Assembly (NCBI GenBank): GCA_021199275.1
Contig: JAJQIJ010000012.1
Location: 1 to 38,843 of the forward strand
DNA length: 38,843 nt
DNA from: Clostridiales bacterium
GTDB lineage: Bacteria; Bacillota; Clostridia; Oscillospirales; Acutalibacteraceae
Reading direction: 5' to 3'
Both the position numbers and the translations under genes were made by a program. Shown piece by piece: positions 24,259 through 31,949 of this stretch (position 1 is its first letter; every line of letters begins with the position of its first letter). The notes beneath the pieces were generated by a model. It was not told the DNA's origin. It worked only from the letters and a program-made list of their open reading frames with translations, and did no database searches.

Positions 24259-26094
24259 ATGGCAATGAAGTTTGAAATCACGGCTGACGGCGGCGTTTAT
24301 TCGTTTTGCCTGACAGACGGTGAAACGGTATTAGGCGCGTCGCCATCATTTGAAAAGGAAGACGACTGTAAAAGAACAATAAAGGCGGTTAAAAAGAATT
24401 GCAGGGTGAAAACGCAAAACACTCTTTTGCCTGACGCAGAAAAAACACTGCCTAAATATCTTATTGAGCCTGACGGAGATGGTGTTAAATACACGCTTTT
24501 TTTGCAATCAGGTAAAATTGCAATGTCTAACACTGCAAAAACGGCTGAAGACGTCATTTCATTAATTGAAGCTGTCGGCGCTGCGGCGCCCGGCGCACAA
24601 ATTGAACTGAAAAAGGCTGTTCTGTCTGAAAACGAACAGATGAAAATAAGGGCTGCAAAGCTTTTACAGATGCAGAGCGCCGGCAATGACCCGTTTGCAA
24701 TAACTCTTGCAAGCCAGACTCACACATCTTTGCAGATTAAAAACAATTTTGCCGAACTTGAAAACCAAACTGTCAGCATTTGCGGCAGAATTATGAGCCG
24801 CCGCGACATGGGCAAGGCGAATTTTGTTGATTTGCAAGACAGAAACGGCAGAATTCAGGCATATGTGCGCATGAACGATGTGGGCGAAGCCGAATTTGCC
24901 GAATTTAAAAAATGGGACATAGGCGACATTATTGAACTTTCGGGTTTTGTTTTTAAAACCAAAACCGGCGAAATTTCAGTTCATGCAAATAAGGTGACCC
25001 TGCTTGCCAAAGCTCTGCTGCCGCTGCCTGAAAAATTTCACGGGCTGCAAGACACAGACACAAGATACAGAAAGCGTTATCTTGATTTGATAATGAATCC
25101 CGGCGTTATGGACACGTTTCGCAAGCGTTCGCTGATTATTTCATCAATACGCAGTCTGCTTGATTCTCTTGATTTCATTGAAGTTGAAACCCCCATGCTT
25201 AACAATATTCCGGGCGGCGCGGCTGCCAGGCCGTTTATAACCCACCACAACACGCTTGGGCTTGACATGTATCTGCGCATTGCAACTGAACTGCATTTAA
25301 AGCGCCTTATAGTCGGTGGGTTTGAGCGCGTTTATGAAATAGGCCGCTGCTTCAGAAATGAGGGCATGGACGTTAAGCATAACCCCGAATTCACATCTAT
25401 AGAGCTTTACCAGGCTTATACAGATTACCACGGCATGATGGACATTGCCGAAAAAATAATCAGAAACGCTGCACGCGCAGTCTGCGGTGATTCGCTTCAA
25501 ATTACATTTAACGGTGAAACGGTTGACCTGGAAAAGCCCTTTGCCAGAATGACTATGCTTGAAGCCGTTAAAAAATACAGCGGCGTTGATTTTGCCGCAT
25601 TCATGTCTGACGACGAAAAAGCGGTGGCTGCTTGCAGGGAAAAGGGCGTTGAATATGAAAAATCAAAGGCAACCTGGGGCAATATTTTAAACCTGTTTTT
25701 TGAAGAATTTGTTGAAAAAGAACTGAAAATGCCAACGTTTATAACAGATTACCCGGTTGAAGTCAGCCCGCTTACCAAGAAAAAGCCCGGCTGCCCGGCT
25801 CTTACCGAAAGGTTTGAAATTTTCATTTTAGGCACAGAATACGGCAACGCATATTCAGAACTTAACGACCCGATTGACCAGGCAGAGCGTTTCAGGGCGC
25901 AAATGAAGCTGCGTGAAAGCGGTGACGACGAAGCCAATATGATTGACAATGACTTTTTAACAGCGCTTCAATACGGCATGCCGCCCACAGGCGGGCTTGG
26001 AATCGGCATAGACAGGCTTGTAATGCTGCTTACAGATTCTTACAGCATTCGCGATGTTTTGCTTTTCCCCACAATGCGCCCGATTGACCGGTGA
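24259..26094 (+). CDS. lysS: Lysyl-tRNA synthetase with N-terminal YegP/DUF1508-like tandem
   Basis: A 611-aa class II enzyme charging tRNA-Lys. The core (about 118-611) is a full-length LysRS: OB-fold anticodon domain (about 165-255; VSICGRIMSRRDMGKANFVD), motif 1 (about 295-315), motif 2 (FERVYEIGRCFRNEG) and motif 3 (GLGIGIDRLVMLLT). The first 115 residues are extra. They contain two repeats (about 4-50 and 66-112) with the pattern of the YegP/DUF1508 fold: KFEITADGGVYSFCLTDGETVL, then a helix ending in IKAVKKN, then KYLIEPDGDGVKYTLFLQSG. ATG 24259 follows AGAGG and the reading frame is open throughout, so the extension is probably made. Domain function is unknown. Confidence 0.93.
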   Translation: MAMKFEITADGGVYSFCLTDGETVLGASPSFEKEDDCKRTIKAVKKNCRVKTQNTLLPDAEKTLPKYLIEPDGDGVKYTLFLQSGKIAMSNTAKTAEDVISLIEAVGAAAPGAQIELKKAVLSENEQMKIRAAKLLQMQSAGNDPFAITLASQTHTSLQIKNNFAELENQTVSICGRIMSRRDMGKANFVDLQDRNGRIQAYVRMNDVGEAEFAEFKKWDIGDIIELSGFVFKTKTGEISVHANKVTLLAKALLPLPEKFHGLQDTDTRYRKRYLDLIMNPGVMDTFRKRSLIISSIRSLLDSLDFIEVETPMLNNIPGGAAARPFITHHNTLGLDMYLRIATELHLKRLIVGGFERVYEIGRCFRNEGMDVKHNPEFTSIELYQAYTDYHGMMDIAEKIIRNAARAVCGDSLQITFNGETVDLEKPFARMTMLEAVKKYSGVDFAAFMSDDEKAVAACREKGVEYEKSKATWGNILNLFFEEFVEKELKMPTFITDYPVEVSPLTKKKPGCPALTERFEIFILGTEYGNAYSELNDPIDQAERFRAQMKLRESGDDEANMIDNDFLTALQYGMPPTGGLGIGIDRLVMLLTDSYSIRDVLLFPTMRPIDR

Positions 26095-26194
26095 CTTAAA
26101 TTAAAATTAAGCTGACGTGTACATTTGAAATATAATAACGGAAAAGTTTTTATTAAAATTCAGGGTTTTACCCATAAAAAAGGTGATGTTATAT

Positions 26195-27853
26195 ATGAGG
26201 TCTGATTTAATTAAAGAGGGTCCGTCAAGAGCTTCACACCGCGCGTTGCTGCGCGCTCTCGGTATTGACGAACTTGAAATGAAAAGGCCGTTTATTGCGG
26301 TTGTAAATTCAAAAAGCGACTATATACCCGGGCACATGCATCTTGACAAAATTGCAGAGCAGGTAAAGGCCGGAATCAGAAATGCCGGCGGCGTGCCGTT
26401 TGAATTTAACACAATCGGCGTGTGCGACGGTATTGCAATGAACCACAAGGGCATGAAATACAGCCTTTGTTCGCGCGAACTTATTGCAGATTCCATAGAA
26501 GTTATGCTTACAGCACACCCGCTTGACGCAATTGTTTTCATTCCTAATTGCGATAAAATTGTGCCGGGCATGCTGCTTGCCGCGTGCAGGCTTAACCTGC
26601 CGTCTATTTTCGTGTCCGGCGGGCCAATGCTGCCCGGCAAAAGCACTGAAACAGCTTCCGGCATTGGCTTGTCTGAAATGTTTGAATATGTTGGGAAATA
26701 TAATATAGGCAACATGAGCGCTGAAAATCTTGAAAGCTGCGCTTACACGTCTTGCCCAACATGCGGCTCATGCAGCGGAATGTACACTGCCAATTCAATG
26801 AACTGCCTTACTGAAACCATTGGCATGTCGCTGCCGGGCTCCGGCACAATTCCCGCCGTTATGAGCGAAAGGCTGCGCCTTGCAAAAAGAACCGGCGAGC
26901 GCATTATGCAGCTTCTTAAAGACGATATTAAGCCCAGCGATATTATAACCGAAAAGGCAATTGAAAACGCCATGCGCACAGACATGGCAATAGGCTGTTC
27001 AACCAACACTATTTTACACCTGACTGCCATTGCGCATGCAGCTGGGCATGACATAAATCTTAAAAAACTTGACGAATACGGCAAAAAAACCCCGCAAATT
27101 TGCAAGCTCAACCCGGCTTCGTCAATATTTATTACTGACTTAAACGGCGTTGGCGGCATGTCAGGCGTAATGAAAGAGCTTGCCCGCGGCGGCATGATTA
27201 ACACAGACGCTTTAACTGTAAGCGGCACGGTGGCTGACAGAATAGCAAACGCCCCCGCAGCAGACGGTCAAATAATTCGCACTATTGAAGACCCGTATTC
27301 GCAAGACGGCGGTATTGCCGTGCTTTGGGGTAATATAGCCAAAGAGGGCTCTGTTGTCAAAAAAGGCGCCGTACTGCCAGAAATGATGCAGCATAAGGGC
27401 AAAGCCAAGTGCTATAACAGTGAAGAGGAAGCCATTGCCGCTATAAATTCAGGCAAAATTGTTGCCGGCGATGTGGTTGTAATTCGTTATGAGGGCCCGA
27501 AAGGCGGCCCCGGCATGCGCGAAATGCTTTCGCCCACGTCTGCTATTATCGGCATGGGGCTCGGCAATTCGGTTGCCCTGCTGACAGACGGCAGGTTCAG
27601 CGGCGCTACAAGGGGCGCGTCAATTGGCCATGTCAGCCCCGAAGCCGCAGTCGGCGGTGATATCGCCCTTATTGAAGACGGTGATGAAATCGAAATAGAC
27701 ATTACAAACAGAATTTTGCGCGTAAATGTTTCAGACGAAGTGCTGGAAACCAGAAGAAAATCATGGCACGCGCCTGTGCAGGAACTTTCAGGCTACATTA
27801 AGCGCTATGTTGAACATGTTTCAAGCGGCTCAAAAGGCGCGGTTATTGACTAA
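26195..27853 (+). CDS. ilvD: Dihydroxy-acid dehydratase
   Basis: A 552-aa iron-sulfur enzyme dehydrating dihydroxy-isovalerate and dihydroxy-methylvalerate in valine, isoleucine and leucine synthesis. The N-terminal domain has [11 protein letters not shown] and [18 protein letters not shown] with cluster cysteines. The C-terminal domain has [12 protein letters not shown] and [16 protein letters not shown] 26195 (MRSD, the usual N-terminus) follows AAGGTGAT; GTG 26183 and ATG 26186 are in frame. No T-box or leader peptide was seen in the 100-nt gap after lysS and no strong promoter was found, so it may be read from greA-lysS. Other ilv genes are absent here. Confidence 0.95.
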   Translation: MRSDLIKEGPSRASHRALLRALGIDELEMKRPFIAVVNSKSDYIPGHMHLDKIAEQVKAGIRNAGGVPFEFNTIGVCDGIAMNHKGMKYSLCSRELIADSIEVMLTAHPLDAIVFIPNCDKIVPGMLLAACRLNLPSIFVSGGPMLPGKSTETASGIGLSEMFEYVGKYNIGNMSAENLESCAYTSCPTCGSCSGMYTANSMNCLTETIGMSLPGSGTIPAVMSERLRLAKRTGERIMQLLKDDIKPSDIITEKAIENAMRTDMAIGCSTNTILHLTAIAHAAGHDINLKKLDEYGKKTPQICKLNPASSIFITDLNGVGGMSGVMKELARGGMINTDALTVSGTVADRIANAPAADGQIIRTIEDPYSQDGGIAVLWGNIAKEGSVVKKGAVLPEMMQHKGKAKCYNSEEEAIAAINSGKIVAGDVVVIRYEGPKGGPGMREMLSPTSAIIGMGLGNSVALLTDGRFSGATRGASIGHVSPEAAVGGDIALIEDGDEIEIDITNRILRVNVSDEVLETRRKSWHAPVQELSGYIKRYVEHVSSGSKGAVID

Positions 27854-28011
27854 ACTTATTTCTGCCTTACCGTTTTAACCGGCCGGAACACTTTTTCCGG
27901 CTTGCCACGTTTTTATGCGGGCAGCCCTTATTTAATTTAATTGAACAGACTGTGCTAGTGCACCATGCACGTTGCCAATTTTGTCAAAGTAATACAGGAA
28001 GAGTGTAAAAT

Positions 28012-28845
28012 ATGAAAGACGATGTTGCTATATCCGTTTGCGATGTTTCAATGGCTTTCAATCTTAATAAAGAAAAGATTGACAATTTAAAAGAATATTT
28101 CATAAAGCTGGTTACGCGCAAGCTGGAATATAAAAAATTTTATGCGCTTGACAACATAAATTTTGAAGTAAAAAAAGGCGAACATCTTGCCATTTTGGGC
28201 TTTAACGGCGCCGGCAAAAGCACACTGCTTAAAACCATTGTGGGCGTTTATAAGCCCACTGTCGGCACGGTTGAAAAACAGGGCGTAATTGCGCCGCTGC
28301 TTGAACTCGGCGCCGGGTTTGACAATAATTACACCGGCGCGGAAAACATTTTCCTTTACGGCGCTATTTTGGGTTACCCAAGAAGTTATATTCAAAGCAA
28401 GTTTGATGAAATAGTTGAATTTTCCGAACTTGGGCATTTTATTGATGTGCCGCTAAAAAACTATTCGTCTGGCATGAAAGCAAGGCTTGGCTTTTCAATT
28501 GCAACCGCCGTTGAGCCGGATGTGCTTATTCTTGACGAAGTTTTGTCGGTGGGCGACGCCAAGTTCAGAACAAAGAGCCTGAAAAAGGTGCGTTCCATGT
28601 TTGACAAGGGCGTTACGGTTTTATTTGTTTCACATAACATAGCGCAAGTTAAGGCCATTTGCGACAAAGCAATTTTGCTTGACCACGGAAAAATAATAGC
28701 AAAAGGTGACGTTGATGAAGTTTCTTTAATTTATGAAGAAATGACTGCCGGCACAAAGCAAAGCAAAGCCGCAGCCGCAATGGAAGAAAAGGAAATTTTG
28801 CAAAAAGCTGCAAATAAAAACGCGGCTGACAACAGCAAAAGTTGA
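28012..28845 (+). CDS. ABC ATPase of the polysaccharide/teichoic acid export type (Wzt/TagH-like)
   Basis: A 277-aa cytoplasmic ABC ATPase. It has Walker A GFNGAGKST (63-71), signature YSSGMKARLG, Walker B VLILDEVLSVGD and the switch His in LFVSHN. The long N-terminal segment before the core and the ELGAGFDNNYTGAENI motif are typical of the Wzt/TagH/RfbE subgroup that exports polysaccharide or teichoic acid. The last 30 residues are Ala/Lys-rich with no recognisable carbohydrate-binding domain. The cognate two-component permease is not adjacent on either side, which is unusual. It ends in a strong bidirectional terminator and starts 158 nt after ilvD. Confidence 0.85.
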   Translation: MKDDVAISVCDVSMAFNLNKEKIDNLKEYFIKLVTRKLEYKKFYALDNINFEVKKGEHLAILGFNGAGKSTLLKTIVGVYKPTVGTVEKQGVIAPLLELGAGFDNNYTGAENIFLYGAILGYPRSYIQSKFDEIVEFSELGHFIDVPLKNYSSGMKARLGFSIATAVEPDVLILDEVLSVGDAKFRTKSLKKVRSMFDKGVTVLFVSHNIAQVKAICDKAILLDHGKIIAKGDVDEVSLIYEEMTAGTKQSKAAAAMEEKEILQKAANKNAADNSKS

Positions 28846-28880
28846 TTTCACCGTAATAAACTATATATCAACATATCAAC

Positions 28881-28918
28881 AAAAACCGCATGCACAGTGA
28901 AAGCTGCATGCGGTTTTT
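28881..28918. terminator. Bidirectional terminator
   Basis: A perfect 14-bp stem, AAAAACCGCATGCA (28881-28894) with TGCATGCGGTTTTT (28905-28918), loop of 10 nt. It ends the ABC ATPase gene and the convergent phosphoesterase gene. Confidence 0.92.
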
Positions 28919-28927
28919 CTGTTTGCA

Positions 28928-29395
28928 TTAAAGCGTTGCCTTTATGCATATAATTTTACCGTTTTCTATGTCAAGCATTGCATATTGTCCGTTTTTAACT
29001 GCGCCGGGGCAAAGAAAATGAATGCCGTTTATATATTCATGCCACTGCATATGGGTGTGGCCGAACAATGCTGCGTCACACCCGGTTTCGGCGGCAAATT
29101 TCATTATTTTTTCATAGCCGGCTTTTACTGAAAACGTGTGCCCGTGGCACAGCAAAATTTTTTTGCCGGCTGTTTCCAAAAAATCAATATCAGGCGCCTC
29201 ATAAAAGAAGTCACAGTTGCCGGCAACGCGCATAAATTTCATGTTGAGCTTTTTTTCGCAAAACAGCAAATCGTCGCCGCTGCGGCAGTCGCCCAGATTT
29301 ATAAATTTGTTTGCGTCTTTAATGTGCTTTTGCACAATTGTAAACAGTTTGTCAGCACAGCCGTGGCTGTCTGACGTAATAATAATTCTAATCAT
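28928..29395 (-). CDS. YfcE/MJ0936-family metallophosphoesterase
   Basis: A 155-aa binuclear-metal phosphodiesterase-like protein with the full motif set: SDSHG (Asp9, His11), GD (Asp36), GNCD (Asn60; Cys in place of the His of GNHD, as in several family members), LCHGHTF (His84, His86) and FGHTHM (His113, His115). Length is normal for the family, which hydrolyses phosphodiesters of unknown physiological identity. Predicted cytoplasmic. ATG 29395 has only a weak ribosome binding site (GGTG). It has its own promoter, whose -35 overlaps the ATG of the divergent gene at 29464. Confidence 0.9.
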   Translation of the reverse strand: MIRIIITSDSHGCADKLFTIVQKHIKDANKFINLGDCRSGDDLLFCEKKLNMKFMRVAGNCDFFYEAPDIDFLETAGKKILLCHGHTFSVKAGYEKIMKFAAETGCDAALFGHTHMQWHEYINGIHFLCPGAVKNGQYAMLDIENGKIICIKATL

Positions 29396-29435
29396 ATATC
29401 GGCACCGTAATTCATAGTATTTAACAGCTTAAAAT

Positions 29436-29464
29436 ATTATATTTCATCAGGGGGAAATTTTCAA
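29436..29464 (-). promoter_or_regulatory. Promoter of the phosphoesterase gene
   Basis: Minus strand TTGAAA (29464-29459), 17 nt, TATAAT (29441-29436). The -35 overlaps the first base of the divergent small gene, so transcription of the two may interfere. Confidence 0.75.
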
Positions 29465-29706
29465 TGCCTGAAAACAAGAAAAAGACCGGCACAGACATTT
29501 TTAAAAATGCCGCTGCGGCCGGTATAGATATAAAGAAAATGAAACAGGCCGCAGAAAGCGGCAAAATTGAAGATTTTATTGACAAGTCGCTTCCGGCCGG
29601 CGCGTCTGACAAGCTCAAAAGCGTTTTGTCTGACAAAGCGTCAATTGAAAAACTTATGTCAACACCACAGGCGCAAGAACTGCTTAAAAAATTTATGAAG
29701 GAATAG
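29464..29706 (+). CDS. Small protein of unknown function, cluster gene 1
   Basis: An 80-aa Lys/Ala-rich, predicted helical soluble protein that I do not recognise. The C-terminus (IEKLMSTPQAQELLKKFMKE) is amphipathic. No Cys, signal peptide or membrane segment. ATG 29464 follows GGGGGA at 9-10 nt. It is the first of three genes with gaps of 2 and 0 nt, which indicates one transcript and probably related products. No clear promoter of its own was found; TATTAT (29435-29440) has no good -35. Confidence 0.7.
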   Translation: MPENKKKTGTDIFKNAAAAGIDIKKMKQAAESGKIEDFIDKSLPAGASDKLKSVLSDKASIEKLMSTPQAQELLKKFMKE

Positions 29707-29708
29707 AA

Positions 29709-30122
29709 ATGGATAATATTAACGACATAATTTCAAACCTGACAGCAGATGATATTGATATGCTAAAAGGCGTTGCCCAGTCAATTTTGGCAAACGGCAG
29801 CGGCGAAGCTGCAACAGGGAACACCCGCAGTGAAAACGCCGCGCCGCCGCAAAGCACGCCGCCCCGGGGCAGCCAAAGCCAAAGCCCTGCGCGGCAGCTT
29901 CAGCTTTCAAACGCACTTAGCTCAATTGGCAAAGATGAAATAGACATGATGCTGAAAGCCAAATCAATTTTTGAAAAAATGAACAGCACGTCAAATAAAA
30001 ACACAGATTTGATTTTAGCGCTTAAACCGCATCTTTCGCCGCAAACACAGGGCAGGGCAGACGCTGCCATAAAAATTCTTAAACTTTTTGACATATTACC
30101 ATTTTTGAAAGAGCTGTTTTAA
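29709..30122 (+). CDS. Protein of unknown function with a low-complexity middle, cluster gene 2
   Basis: A 137-aa predicted cytoplasmic protein, unrecognised. Two similar helical segments (TADDIDMLKGVAQSIL near 12-27; GKDEIDMMLKAKSIF near 77-91) suggest an internal repeat. They flank a Pro/Ser/Gln/Gly-rich, probably disordered stretch (about 35-65). The C-terminal part (LALKPHLSPQTQGRADAAI, then a Leu/Phe-rich helix) may form a small helical bundle. It starts 2 nt after gene 1 and its stop codon directly abuts the start of gene 3. Confidence 0.72.
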   Translation: MDNINDIISNLTADDIDMLKGVAQSILANGSGEAATGNTRSENAAPPQSTPPRGSQSQSPARQLQLSNALSSIGKDEIDMMLKAKSIFEKMNSTSNKNTDLILALKPHLSPQTQGRADAAIKILKLFDILPFLKELF

Positions 30123-30437
30123 ATGCCGCCATTTTCAAGCCAAGATATTGATGAAGCTAAAAGACGCGTGCGTGAAATGCAACACCGGGCTGACTCTTAT
30201 GTTTCTGCCGAAAGCGAACAGCAAAAAGAGCCCGCCGAAAAGAGCGCGGCAGGCAACAGCGTTAATGCAAAAGCCGCCCCGGCGCAAAAAGACGTGCCGC
30301 CGGGTGAAAAAGAAAATGCGCAGCAACCGGGTAATCTTTCAGAAGGCGGCGCCATAATTCTTATATTGTTAATTTTGCTGTGGGGAGAGGGCGCAGACAA
30401 CAAGCTGCTGCTGGCTCTGCTTTATTTATTGCTTTAA
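30123..30437 (+). CDS. Tail-anchored protein of unknown function, cluster gene 3
   Basis: A 104-aa protein, unrecognised. It has a charged helical N-terminus (SSQDIDEAKRRVREMQHRAD), an Ala/Lys/Pro/Gln-rich disordered middle, and a hydrophobic C-terminus (AIILILLILLW, then LLLALLYLLL) that probably anchors it in the membrane with the bulk in the cytoplasm. The TAA of gene 2 is followed directly by this ATG, with no separate ribosome binding site, so translation is probably coupled. It could anchor the other two products at the membrane (inference). Confidence 0.7.
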   Translation: MPPFSSQDIDEAKRRVREMQHRADSYVSAESEQQKEPAEKSAAGNSVNAKAAPAQKDVPPGEKENAQQPGNLSEGGAIILILLILLWGEGADNKLLLALLYLLL

Positions 30438-30480
30438 AAACGGTGCGTCTTTAAAAAATTATTAATTTATTGTATTTTTA

Positions 30481-30509
30481 TGGAAATATTAACTGTAATG
30501 TGCTAAAAT
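30481..30509 (+). promoter_or_regulatory. Weak promoter candidate for the M16 operon
   Basis: TGGAAA (30481-30486), 17 nt, TAAAAT (30504-30509). The -35 is a poor match. If used, the leader to the ATG at 30669 would be about 150 nt and strongly structured. Confidence 0.4.
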
Positions 30510-30525
30510 AGCTTAGGGTGAAATG

Positions 30526-30559
30526 CCCCATGCCCCTACAGGCAGCGGGGTTTGTTTTT
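30526..30559 (+). terminator. Hairpin plus T-rich tail (terminator or attenuator)
   Basis: CCCC (30526-30529) pairs with GGGG (30547-30550) and TGCC (30531-30534) with GGCA (30541-30544), then TTTGTTTTT. It could end the three-gene cluster at 30437, or attenuate the M16 operon if the promoter at 30481 is used. The conserved 33-nt segment starts directly after it. Confidence 0.5.
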
Positions 30560-30592
30560 AATCAGTGGTAAGCACAATTTACCGCTTGGGGC
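30560..30592 (+). repeat. Conserved intergenic 33-mer, copy 1
   Basis: It matches 37589-37621 at 26 of 33 positions. AGTGGTAA (30564-30571) can pair with TTACCGCT (30579-30586), and the motif ends in TTGGGGC. In copy 2 the G-U pair is a C-G pair, which is consistent with a conserved hairpin. Downstream, CCGCG (30598-30602) pairs with CGCGG (30606-30610). Confidence 0.55.
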
Positions 30593-30668
30593 AAATGCCG
30601 CGAAGCGCGGGCGTTCTGCGCCGCTTGCTGAACGGCAGGACAAGCTCTGTTTTGGAAAGGTTTTTTAA

Positions 30669-31949
30669 ATGGAAGAATATAATATTACAAATGTTGCCGC
30701 CGGTGTAGACATTATTAAAATTCCCTGTAATGATTTTAAAACAAATATAATTTCGGCGTCTCTCGCCGTGCCGCTTGAATATTCCGCGGCAGCAGAAAAT
30801 GCGCTGGTTATAATGTTGCTTTCGCGGCGCTGCCGGCAGTTTGACACCATTGAAAAATTAAACCGCCGCTTGGCATATCTTTACGGCGCCGTGCTGCGCG
30901 CTTCATCAACAAAGCTGGGTGAAAACCAGATTTTAAAGCTTGAAATCACTGCGCTTGACAACAGGTTTTCTATAGACAATGAAAACATTTCAAATGAATG
31001 CATAGAGCTTTTGCTGTCTCTTATTTTTGAGCCATGCCTGAGCGGCGGCATTTTTAGCGCTGCTGATGTTGAGCGTGAAAAGCGCCTGCTTATTGAAAAA
31101 ATTGAAAGCCGCGAAAATGAAAAACGCCTTTATGCTCTTGACAGGGCGGTTGAAATTATGTTTCAGGGCGAGCCATATGCCGTAAACCCGCTTGGCACGC
31201 GCGCCCAAATTAAGGAAATAACCCCGCAGGCAGCTTTTGAAGCATATCGCAAAATTTTGCAAAACGCCAGGGTGCTTTTTACCGCAGTCGGTAATATTGA
31301 CGTTGAAAGGGCAGCATTAATGCTAAAAGATAGGTTCGCCGCTGTGGCTCGCAATTACCTGACGGTGCAAAACAGTGTAATTAAAAGCGGCGTGCAAAAA
31401 GCCCGCTATGAAGATGAAAGAATTAACATTAAACAGGGCAAGCTGATTTTAGGCTTTCGCGCAGGCATTGCCGCTGAAAGCCCCATGGCGTCTGCCATGG
31501 CTGTGTTTACAGACATTTTCGGCGGCGGCCCTTATTCCAAGCTGTTTTTAAACGTGCGTGAAAAAATGAGCCTTTGTTATTATTGCTCTGCGCTTTATGA
31601 CAGGCGAAAAGGTTTCATTGCAGTTCAGTGCGGGTGTGAAGAGGAAAATACACAAAAGGCGGTAAATGAAATATTAAACCAGCTTGAAATAATAAAGTCA
31701 GGCGACTTTGATGTGGAATTTCAATCGTCTAAAATAAGTCTTATAAATTCATATGCCTCAGTTTCTGACACACCGGAGGGGCTTGCCGCATGGTATTCAC
31801 AGCAAATAGCAGACGAAAAAATCAAAACACCCGCACAAAAGCGCGCGGAAATTGAAAGAGTCAGCAAAAATGAAATTATTAAATGTGCAAATTATGTAAA
31901 GCTTGACACTGTGTTCAGGCTGCTGTCAACAGGGGGTGCTCAATCATGA
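30669..31949 (+). CDS. M16-family peptidase homologue lacking the zinc motif (YmfF/YfmF-like)
   Basis: A 426-aa two-domain M16 (insulinase/pitrilysin) protein of the B. subtilis YmfF type. The position where active members carry HxxEH (here ALVIMLLSRRCRQFD) has no such motif, so it is predicted to be the non-catalytic partner. GGGPYSKLFLNVREKMSLCYYCSA in the C-terminal half is the conserved M16 substrate-binding region. ATG 30669 follows GGAAAGG. The stop overlaps the start of the next gene by 4 nt (ATGA), so the two are translationally coupled and probably form a heterodimer. Confidence 0.88.
   Translation: MEEYNITNVAAGVDIIKIPCNDFKTNIISASLAVPLEYSAAAENALVIMLLSRRCRQFDTIEKLNRRLAYLYGAVLRASSTKLGENQILKLEITALDNRFSIDNENISNECIELLLSLIFEPCLSGGIFSAADVEREKRLLIEKIESRENEKRLYALDRAVEIMFQGEPYAVNPLGTRAQIKEITPQAAFEAYRKILQNARVLFTAVGNIDVERAALMLKDRFAAVARNYLTVQNSVIKSGVQKARYEDERINIKQGKLILGFRAGIAAESPMASAMAVFTDIFGGGPYSKLFLNVREKMSLCYYCSALYDRRKGFIAVQCGCEEENTQKAVNEILNQLEIIKSGDFDVEFQSSKISLINSYASVSDTPEGLAAWYSQQIADEKIKTPAQKRAEIERVSKNEIIKCANYVKLDTVFRLLSTGGAQS

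Noticed and set aside
26095..26194. T-box or leader-peptide attenuator before ilvD
   Set aside because: No T-box consensus, no run of branched-chain codons and no terminator/antiterminator pair were seen in the 100-nt gap.
26743..27228. Minus-strand open frame of 161 codons inside ilvD
   Set aside because: It lies fully inside a conserved gene with intact catalytic motifs; no start signals and no homology features.
27882..27901. Terminator after ilvD
   Set aside because: GCCGGAA pairs with TTCCGGC, but the following bases are not a T-tract, so termination is not supported.
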